In this document: in pieces, positions 55,143-64,000 of the stretch
How positions within the stretch are numbered: position 1 is the first letter of the stretch
How the letters are laid out: the number at the start of each line of letters is the position of its first letter
Assembly: GCA_037176885.1 (NCBI GenBank)
Contig: JAWWNJ010000140.1
Span: 372,001-436,000 of the forward strand
DNA from: Favolaschia claudopus
Taxonomy: Eukaryota > Basidiomycota > Agaricomycetes > Agaricales > Mycenaceae
DNA length: 64,000 nucleotides
Direction: 5' to 3'
Notes under the pieces: model-generated
Told to the model about the DNA's origin: nothing
The model's database searches: none
What the model saw: only the letters and a program-made list of their open reading frames with translations
Position numbers and translations under genes: made by a program

Positions 55143-56440
55143 TTTGAGTGGATGATGGGGGAAAGTAGGAAAGGGCGAGAGCAGTACTTCGTCTTATTAT
55201 ATGCGTTTGGAGCGTCCATTTTGGGAAGGTCACGTGTTGACCGCAGATCTAGATTCTCCACTCTTCAGGGCTCGAACTCCACAGCGCTATGGGAATCGCT
55301 TCGAGGCTATCGTACACGACGACGAGCGTATTCTTGGAGTCATGGCGCCGATAGACTTACAGCTGGATGAAGCCCAGGTTCGCACGGACCAGGTCTCAGC
55401 AATCGTGCCAAGACAACGCTGTTCCGCTTTGCCTCCATTAGACTTGTGATTCAGATAGGGAAAATCCGCGTTCTGTCAAGAGAAAAGTCTAAAATCCAAG
55501 ACAAGATTGAAAATTGAACGTACGGCGCCCGCAACAAGGATTCACGCTTACCCCTATTTTACCCCGCAATCTTTACCCCGCATTTCCGCAGCAGTTCCCC
55601 GTTGATAAACACGTGTCGTCCAGATTCAATCACTCTGTTGCTCACCGTTTTGCCGACGGCAAGATAAGCAGATTCCTGGATTGAAAGCGGAAGTAAACTG
55701 GGACGACGAGAAAATATGTTGAGGTACGCCGTCGCTGTTCCTGGTATGGGTTGAGCTTGAATTTTCTGAATTTGCAGGGTTGGCCAATGCGTTATGGCAT
55801 CTGAGATAGATGTGAGACATCGAAAATGGAGGAAAATGCCCACCAACTTCAAATTCGCGCCTTCTCCCTGGCAGTCGTGTGACTCGGACAAAGAACGCGT
55901 CTCCGAATCCCGCTCAAAGCCCATCGAGAGAGTTTTTACCTCACCTTCCACTCATAAACAGCCCGAGTCCAGCCCCCAGCAAACCCTGCAATCGGACAAG
56001 TAACATGTTTTTACTGTACGGCCCATAGCGAACCTACTGACCTCACCCCGAACTCGTAAAGACACCGACCCCAATTTTGATTCTGCACGGACATAACCGA
56101 AAACAGTTTACGCTGGTATCGACACCCCGAAAAGATGTGGTTTTGTCATCATCAGATTTACTTAACATTCAGCTGAGGAACAATGGTCAGCCGACCCTCC
56201 ACAAACTAAAACGGTACCGATACATTCTCACCAGTTGCAGAATTTTAGATTCTTGACGCTATTCTCCATTGTCATTTGTCCAGCTGACCCCGCGACAGAG
56301 TGAACAAACAAATTGGCCTCCTTCTGTGGGCGTAAATGTCAAATAAGAATTCGTTCAAGGAGCGAACTCACTGTGCGCTTAGAAAAGTCTCCGCCGTGAC
56401 TGGAAGCTTGCTAGAAGCACGAAATGTTCGCAATCAGGAA
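55143..56440. other. Intergenic region
   Basis: Promoter side of the Ser/Pro-rich gene. A minus-strand frame at 55559-55951 (NIFSRRPSLLPLSIQESAYL) is open but unsupported. Confidence 0.35.
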
Positions 56441-56445
56441 GATGA

Positions 56446-56929
56446 GTGAAATCGAGCAAATACGGGGATGAGCATTCGTTTCGGAAACGTCGACAAATAG
56501 ACGGTGTCCCTCAAATTGCCGAAAGATCTAGAGTCGTCATTCCGTTCGCAGACTGGGTGGGATTCTCGGAGGAGGTAAGCAAGTGCAATGTATACTCGCT
56601 CCGAGGAGCGCTATTGTATTTGCATCTGGAATTGGAGCAGGGGGAGCAACCTAGAGGCTGGGTGGACCAAGCGCGGAAGACTCCGAACCGTCGAAATGCA
56701 CAGATCTTCGCGAAGTTCGGAGCTTGTACAGATGCACTATCCACTCTTGCGCAATTGCGGATAGCGGAAATTAGGTTAGACTCGTGGCGTGAGGTATGTT
56801 TGTGGCTCTGAAATTGCGTGCTGCCGGCGCTTCCTGGCATTCTTAACGATGGAAAATGTCAGCCATCACCATTCGACGGGTTAGCCGCGGCGGCGCTACC
56901 TGAAATTTTCCAGCATCATCGGTCAATTT
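56446..56929 (+). CDS. Possible small gene of unknown function
   Basis: A frame with plausible amino-acid use (RKTPNRRNAQIFAKFGACTD, LSTLAQLRIAEIRLDSWRE) ends at a good donor, gtatgt, near 56793. It joins in phase after an acceptor at about 56861 to PSPFDGLAAAALPEIFQHHR and a TGA. A second donor, gtaagc, near 56575 may remove part of the frame. No ATG begins it, so the true 5' exon is unknown. Could be a remnant. Confidence 0.3.
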
Positions 56930-58021
56930 GAGCGAAGACGGAAGCCAGGAGTTATAGCAAGCTTGCGAGAACCCTAGAGCAAACCAATCCCGATACTCAC
57001 ACAAGTTGAGTCGAGAGCCTTCGGAATCATCAACGGAATTTCTGTGGGCCCAGAACTTCTGCGTAGAGAGAGCCGTATGGGAAGAAGCGGACCCGGGTGA
57101 GGACCCCGCCAGTGTCAATTGCAAGTTCCGGACATTCATGGTGAGCATTGACACGTAAAGTACGTATATCTCCTTCACAGCGAACTTGTTGCTTAACGGA
57201 ACAGATGGATGTCTTGGGCGTCAGAATACTAGAGCGTTATGAATGTTGTCAACAGATTCGAGAGAGTGCGTTACACGTCGAACCTAGCTGCTTGAAGGCT
57301 GCAGCCCAGGGGCCAGCGGCGGACTAGTCGTTGGACAATGCACCGTGAAAGTAGGATATTTTCTTGCAGACAATTCAGAGGTCATCGGGGGGAGTGTAGG
57401 ACCCACTGACAGTCAGCGTCCGGACGCTTCAGAACCTCGAAACCAAAGCAAGGGCATCGAGGGACCCTTCCCGCGATGGTTCAAGTTGGGGTTGGGAGAG
57501 TACATACAAGAATAGTAGCGCTCGTTCGATAGTCGTTCGGCCAATAGCTATTGATGTGATCAACGCCTATTCCGATGATATGCCGAAATTTGATGTGAAT
57601 GATGAGTGTTGCTGCCGGCTCTGCGGCATTCGGAAGCAGCGGCACACCTTCTCTCTTGGTTTGCGCGAAGGGGACCGACCATTCCCGTCCCCTCCCCTCC
57701 CTCGCTGCGCTCGGGGGGTCCCCCGAACCGGGGCCGCTCAGGTCGGCACACTAAAGCCACGTTCGCGCGGAGGACTATGTCTTTCACCCTAACCTCTAAC
57801 CCGTCGGGGTGGGGTTCTTTTGCTGAATTGCCGGATCCGCTTGCCCTAGCTCCTCGGCACTTGTGCGCATTCCGCCGCAACGTGCGCACCCAATATGGCA
57901 ATTTGATGCGGGCTGTGTTGATGGCAAATCACCTCGGCGAAACTCGGCACCCGCCAAATCCTAGTCCTTCATTTGCGCGAAGGGGACCAACCATTCGCGG
58001 CCGCGTATAAAATGTGGGTGG
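56930..58021. other. Intergenic region with a GC-rich direct-repeat-bounded segment
   Basis: No supported gene. A minus-strand frame at 56843-57178 is open but unassigned. A GC-rich block at 57660-57999 is bounded by near-identical TTTGCGCGAAGGGGACC repeats. Confidence 0.4.
57660..57999. repeat. Pair of about 26-bp direct repeats bounding a GC-rich block
   Basis: TTTGCGCGAAGGGGACCGAC followed by CATTC at about 57660, and the same with one substitution at 57972. The block between is GC-richer than its surroundings and contains a GGGGGGTCCCCC palindrome at about 57714-57725. Confidence 0.55.
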
Positions 58022-61000
58022 TCAGCTTCCATATCCACCATGCTGATTGTTTTCCACCGGTACCTGTGTTTCCCATTGCCACTGCCCCATATTGCTGTAA
58101 AAACGATTGAGAAATGATTATGCGGAAGATGAGGACAGGAAGTGTTCCACCATACACAGTATCAGCAGGGGCCGCCATCCACAGCGACATTAGTTGCTCG
58201 TCGAAGATGGTTGCGAGGTTGGAGGGTGAGTCTCCGTTGAAACCGAGTAGGTCTTCTATTGATTTGCCATGCAGCGAATCCTCGGAAGTGACGTGCCGGG
58301 GTAGCATACTGCTCCACAGCGGATCGCCAGTATTTTCTTGAGGGAGTAAGCCTTGATCTGGCAACGTATCCAATGGTTCCATGCTGAAAGATGGGTAGAG
58401 AGAATCACTGGCATTTGTGTCACCAAGTGGACTATCTTGAGGACCGTCCAGTAGCCACAATTCGTGCAACAACTCCCAGTGTCTGCCGCAGGGTTGAATT
58501 CTATTTGCTTCAGACATCAAACAGGCACATGCGGTCAAGAAAAAATGGATTACGACACAGTACCTAGATTCGGCAAATTTGAGAATCTTCAGAGCTGTGG
58601 CAACACGAGCCAGATCAGGATTATTGTCCAGCCGAATACCAGCGCGCCGAGTGGCCAACACATATAGCACCAGAAACACGCCAGCAACGAAGATAGGAAG
58701 CTGCTCATATTGTTAGGGCTGCCAATGAGAAACAAGCTAGCGGCGACGTACAGAGATGGCGGGAAGAGGCATACGTTGGAGCTCGGTGAGCCAGATGTCT
58801 GCTGTATGTACAATGGCACGAGCAGCATTTGCACAAATGGCAAGCGACGGAATAGAATGCAAGGACGATGGTTGCTGAATATACCGTCGATGGATCTATT
58901 GAGATTGTTCAGGACTCGATTCGGCTGGAAAGAAACGGGTTGTGGGCATACCGCAATGAGAATGTAGTTGTAAGTGATATGAAGTGTTGCTGCCTGATCA
59001 AAGAAAGTTCCCCTAGGCGGGTTTTCAAGATCCCAACGAACTGTTCGAAGGAGGGAGATGCAATGAGTGTAAGTCTATGTCCCCAAACTGCGGATCCTTA
59101 CGATGAGGTGGAATGTCAGCCAGGAAATCATTCATTCTCCCATCGAACCCAGCAACAGCGCGATGTTCCCATTCTGGGCCATCCCAACCAAGCTGTATTT
59201 TCGCTTTTTTCGAGTCGTAGAGCCGTCGTAGAACGTCGCCCAATATCTGACAGTCGGCATTCGAAAAGTACTACAAGTGTGAATATGCAAACTCACCTCG
59301 GAAAGCTTCAAATGACAGACATAGTATGAAAGTTGACTCGGTTTCCCCGCAGGTTGCGGTAGGTCCTGATCTAGAAATTCGTCGTCAATTTCGAGCGGTA
59401 GCTCGAAGTCATATCTGAAGTCCGCCATAAATCAAAGCGTAAGGAATAGGGGGCAAACGCTTACTGTTCGACCTGAAGGCCAATAGGATGCCCGACAAAA
59501 AGGCATACACTTCGCTCGATTGCGATGAGCGACCTGAAATGTTACCCTGGGTGAGACAAAGCGACTAAGCGTTTCGTCATGCTAACTTACCAGAGCGCAC
59601 GCTTCCACAGCTCGTCGGCGAGCGTGAAATGAAATCCATCTGGTTTTCTTCGATGAACTCCGCGTTGTTGTAGAGAACGGATCCCCAGTCCCTGCGAGAC
59701 GTAATGAATACGGTGCAGTGTCAGTGCTTGAGATACTCGCTGTATAGAGCCAGGCTGAATGAGGCATTGACGTCCCAAATTTATAGAGCGCCATTAGCTG
59801 AATGGAACCCTGAGCTAAATGTCAAGTCGGCACAAAACAGGCTTACACAATATGTTTGAGCTTCATGTATCGTGGTTTCTTCGCCGTGTTTATTGAGGAA
59901 TTGAACCTGACTGGCGAACTGCCAACCCGATGACAGTGTTGCGCCGTTTGGATCAAATACTCGTGGGTCTCGAGAATACTAAATGAAGCCTGTGTAGTAG
60001 TCCACCGAGTTTGAAATTTGAAAAACAAGTGATGCCTACCCGTGAGGCAACGGCGAGGACGCATAAAAGGACACCCCCAATATCCAAATCTTGAAAGTGA
60101 AGTCCCTGGGCCAGATCTCGGTCGAATGAAGGCCGGTGCAACACAGGAATTGTCGGATGAACGTTGTCAAAATAGAGGTTAACAAGGGAGCCGATCAAAT
60201 CTGGAGGAGGAAAGACATAACGCATCCTTGTATCAAGTGTCACCTTCTCCCACTGAACAAACGGTCAGACACTATAGTGCAAACCAACACCAAGAATCGA
60301 GCTTTACAGGCAAAATTTGCCAAAAAGATGGCCGTCGTAAATGGGTTATGAGTGAAGGACCACACATTTGGTCTTTCATCTGAAATGCTATAGTGAGTGC
60401 TAAGGATAGTGTGAGATGGCACAAAAAGCTTGCTGAAATCGTCTTCTTTACAAGCGCAAGGCCACTGTCTTGTCCCAGGTAACTCATTTTCGTAGACGTC
60501 AGAGAAAATTGACTGAAGCGATCAGCAAGGTCATCAGCACTGATGCCTTGACTGTCTGAAAGCTCTTCGATCGGGGTACGAGATCTTAGCGGAGTAGGCT
60601 CTAGATTATCTTGGCTTTCTAGCTGCCGAGAGCAGACGGAGCAAATTGAAAAGGAGGCCAATCTGCTTCTCAGATCCGCATTCTCTTTTTCCAATCGTTC
60701 CAATGCCCTTGAGAGAAAGATCAAGAAACACGAAGCAGCGGGATGAAATATAAACGGCCTACGCATCCTTCGGCAATCTTGGGCCGCGTTTTTTGTAAGG
60801 CTGATCATAAGTGCACGATGAGCCGAATGCTGAGCATTGCGCGCATGGGTCGTCCGGTCCTTTGCCTTCATCGCCTAAATCAACATATAAGAAATATCCT
60901 GTGTTATCGTCCCCTGCCTTCTTACATCGTGCTTTTCAAAAGGGAGTCAACTCTATACATGGAACGGGAAGGCAAAATTACTTTTTCTCTGTCTGCAACC

Positions 61001-61123
61001 ATCGCAGCTTCGGTGTTGTCTTCGTCGCTTGAGTTTTGGAGGGGATCTTTGTGAACTTGGATCAGGGTCATATTCTGGGATGCTCAGGATTTCATAGCGA
61101 AGCTCTTTGGAAGCCTGAGTCAT
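58022..61123 (-). CDS. Zn2Cys6-type fungal_trans transcription factor, copy 1
   Basis: ATG 61123 (MTQASKELRYEILSIPEYD) is followed by a basic segment and CDGCRQRK at a donor near 60981. After the intron comes DEGKGPDDPCAQCSAFGSSC and YDQPYKKRGPRLPKDA. A leucine-zipper-like helix (ALERLEKENADLRSRLA) and ADDLADRFSQFSLTSTKM follow. The fungal_trans domain contains LIGSLVNLYFDNVHPTIPVL and LHFQDLDIGGVLLCVLAVAS. Towards the end are GRHWELLHELWLLDGP and IFDEQLMSLWMA, with a last exon NMGQWQWETQVPVE and a TGA at 58022-58024. Layout matches agaricomycete XlnR-like regulators. With the best splice choice, the third Cys of the cluster is replaced by K-S-D. Confidence 0.75.
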
Positions 61124-61466
61124 GGCTCCCAACCGCAAGCCTCTTCGCCGTCCAAACGAACCAAGTTGAGATCTGGTAATTTTTGGGAGAATATTGAGTG
61201 AACCCTGACGAGTTTTGATGGGGTGAACACACCCTCTCCTCAATATGAGTCCCTCCGAGTGCTTCTGGTAGTTCTTGGTGTTTCCAGTTGGTTGCCAGTT
61301 GGTGACAACTTTGGACGATCCCGCTTCGGATCAAATTTAGTCGATGTTCCCACGAAAACACGGTCACGTTGCACTTGGCTGCCTGAAGGCTAAAGCTCGG
61401 GTATCGGTGTCAATGGATAAGGACGCTACAGCTACAATACATTACAAAACGCGCCTATCGCGCATA
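61124..61466. promoter_or_regulatory. Short spacer between the tandem regulators
   Basis: 343 bp: promoter of copy 1 and 3' end of copy 2. No specific site recognised. Confidence 0.35.
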
Positions 61467-64000
61467 CTATGCCCCGAATACATGCGGCCAATTCACATCT
61501 GCACTGGATTGATTCCTGTCCTCTGGTGTCTGTTCCCATTGCCATCGAGCAACATTTCTACACGAGTGATCAGAAGCAAATCAAGAAAGAAAGCATATGC
61601 GCACTGAGGATCATCAGGGGGTGCCATCCACAACGACATGAGCTGCTCATCAAAAATGGTCGCGATGTTCGAGGACGAATCCCCGTTCAAACCAAGTAGC
61701 TCCTCCACGGATTTGCCCTGTAGAGCCTCCTCTGGTGTCGGGTCGCGCGAGAGCATACGGTTCCACGACGGCACCGCCTGATCCGGACCAGGTGGAAAGA
61801 CTTGACCCGGCATGTTATTCGATGAGTTCATATTGATGAAAGACGCGTCGAGAGCGCTAGATTCGCTTGCCGTGCTACTCGACGGGCTGTTGTACAACGG
61901 TGGCGGACCGTCTAGAAGCCATAATTCGCGCAGTAATTCCCAGTGTCGGCCGGCAGGTTGCATTCTGCGATCCAGGGCTGAGACACGGATATTGCGACAA
62001 AAATATCATACCTCGACTCAGTAAATTTGAGCATCTTCAAAGCCGTCGCGACACGAGCGAGATCCTGATTTCGTTCTAGCCGAATTCCTGTCCGCCGTGT
62101 AGCCAAAGCATACAGCACGAGAACCACGCCTGAAACAAACACAGGAATCTGTTGGTAGTTTGATTGGGTTTGAAACCAAAAACCATTGAGCGACATACAT
62201 AGATGAGAGGAAGCGGCAGACGTTGAAGCTCTGTAATCCAGATGTCTGCGGTATGCACAATAGCGCGGGCTGCATTTGCGCAAATGGATAGGGATGGGAT
62301 AGACTGTGATGAAGATGGGTGCTGAATGTATCGACGGTGAATCTATCGGGGCGTTGAGAAGTTGTTCGATTGAAAAGTAAGCCCAGGCCCAACCGCGATC
62401 AGAATATAGTTGTAAACGATATGGAGGGTTGCAGACTGATCGAAAAAAGTACCCTTGGGTGGATTCTGCGAATCCCAGCGAACTGTTTGAAGAAAGGATA
62501 CGTGAAAACATCATCGATAAAAGAGCCAGAGCGTACGATGGAGCGGAATGTCATCCAAAAATCGATTCATCCTTGAATCGAGCTCGGTAACGGTACGCTG
62601 TTCCCATTCCGGTCCATCCCAGCCAAGCTGTATCTTTGCTTTCTTCGAGTCGTAAAGTCGTCGTAGAACATCGCCCAGAATCTGCCAGGCCAATCAACGC
62701 CAAGGGAAAAACATCAGAGCCGGCTCAATGTGCGGTATCACCTCACAGAGCTTCAACATGCAAACGTAATACGAGAGCTGGCTTGGTTTTCCAGGTGGCT
62801 GCTCCAAGTCTTGATCCAGATATTCATCATCAATTTCGAGAGGTAGATCGAAGTCGTATCTTGAAAAATTATCAACATAATGGAGAGTAGAACGAGGGAG
62901 AAGATTCGAACTGCTCGACGTGGAGACCAATCGGATGTCCCACAAACAGGCATGTGTTGCGTTCGATGACCATGAGCGACCTGAACGATACGCGTGAGGA
63001 CATGCGATGGGAATTTCACCAGGCTTATAGTTACCAAAGTGCACGCTTCCAGAGTTCTTCCTCGAGTTTTGAAGCTGTCGTTGGCTTTCGTCGATGCACC
63101 CCGCGCTGTTGGAGACAGCGGATTCCGAGTCCCTACGAAACATGAACGCTATTCGATGGTCATATTTGCAGCTCCCCACCGTATAAAGCCAGATGGAGTG
63201 AGGCATCGACGTTCCATACTTGAATAGTGCCAGGAGCTGAAGGATTTAACTGAGTATTCTCTACATCAAGACACAGTTAATTGATGCGAACGTACACAAT
63301 ACATTTGAACTTCGTGTATTGTGTTATCTTCTCCATGTTTGTTGAGGACCTGAACCTGACTGGCGAAATTCCAACCAGAGGAGAGTGACACGCCGCTCAT
63401 GGCGAAAACTCTTGGATCTCGAGAATACTACGCGCGGAGAATTCGTCAGAAAGTGTGAGGCCTACGAGCGACTGACCTACCCGTGAGGCTACTGCAAGAA
63501 CCATTAACAATACGCCCCCAAAATCCAAGTTTCGGAAGTGAAGTCCCCGCGCCACATCTCGCCTGAATGAAGGTTGATGTAGTAAAGGGAGTGTGGGATG
63601 AACGTTGGTAAAATAAAGGTGAATAAGAGAATCGATCAGATCCGGAGCAGGAAAAACATAATGTGGCCGCGCGTCCAATGTCTCCTTCTCCCACTACAAG
63701 GTAAAATGTTGGGTAGTGTACTCCGAATCAACGCGGAACCCGACTTACAGGCAGAACCTGCCAAAAATACGGCCGCCGAAAATGATTTGTTTGTGAAGGC
63801 CCATAAATCTTTTCCTTCATCTGCAACCAGAATGAGCTGGGAGTCCCGCGATGAGCAGCTTATGATAGTCACCACACTAGCCTGGCCCGCCAGCACGAAG
63901 CTACTGTCTTCGCCTAGATAGTCAAATTTCGTCGTTGTTAGCGAAAACTGACTAAATCGAGCCGCAAGTTCATTGGCACTGAGGCCTGTGTCATCCGAAG
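61467..64000 (-). CDS. Zn2Cys6-type fungal_trans transcription factor, copy 2 (5' end beyond window)
   Basis: Paralogue of copy 1 in the same orientation. Visible parts run from ANELAARFSQFSLTTTKFDY through DLIDSLIHLYFTNVHPTLPL, LHFRNLDFGGVLLMVLAVAS, LPLEIDDEYLDQDLEQPPGK and AGRHWELLRELWLLDGPPP to IFDEQLMSLWMAPPDDPQ. The last exon gives NVARWQWEQTPEDRNQSSAD and WPHVFGA, with the TAG at 61467-61469. Zinc-cluster exons lie past 64000. Exon order is the same as copy 1 throughout, so the pair is a tandem duplication. Confidence 0.8.

Noticed and set aside
57560..57901. Minus-strand Arg/Gly-rich frame
   Set aside because: Spans the GC-rich repeat block; composition is explained by GC content and no start or splice context supports it.

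Overview
The window looks like nuclear DNA of a basidiomycete fungus, most likely a mushroom-forming agaricomycete. Genes carry many short introns of about 50-60 nt with GTNNGY donors. The gene families are typical of that group: large F-box-like proteins, a DUF6534 membrane protein, Zn2Cys6 regulators, a multi-exon P450, an ICMT-like methyltransferase and an AhpC/TSA_2-type protein. No prokaryotic operon, CRISPR array, rRNA or convincing tRNA was seen. All exon models come from reading splice signals and reading frame by eye.

Left part (1-12 kb) is rich in mobile DNA. A C2H2 zinc-finger gene is broken by a 5'-truncated LINE with a poly(A) tail and a 15-bp target duplication. It is followed by a 193-bp hairpin-like MITE and then a 3,001-bp terminal-inverted-repeat element. 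That element has an 8-bp target duplication and many internal GGCGGAGGTC-type motifs. After a weak pyrimidine-rich candidate gene come a coiled-coil protein of unknown function, an F-box protein and a second MITE (474 bp).

The middle (12-39 kb) holds a basidiomycete hypothetical gene with an apparent 1-nt frameshift, a second F-box protein, a DUF6534 membrane protein, a regulator with two Zn2Cys6 clusters in tandem, an AhpC/TSA_2-like protein, a P450 with an unusual I-helix and a seven-transmembrane protein. Large gene-poor stretches lie between them, one with a two-copy 396-bp-period repeat.

The right part (39-64 kb) shows local gene duplication. An ICMT-like methyltransferase is followed by two tandem secreted amidohydrolases. 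A paralogue of the AhpC/TSA_2-like gene lies next, then a decayed amidohydrolase C-terminus on the opposite strand. After that come a small two-exon gene that may carry a PemK/MazF-like beta-barrel (tentative), an unknown gene, a Ser/Pro-rich gene and two tandem paralogous Zn2Cys6 regulators, the last cut by the window edge.

No coherent biosynthetic pathway is evident. The strongest signals are a dissectible LINE insertion, the large TIR element, the repeated duplications of amidohydrolase, AhpC/TSA_2 and regulator genes, and departures from family consensus in the P450 and in the zinc clusters.
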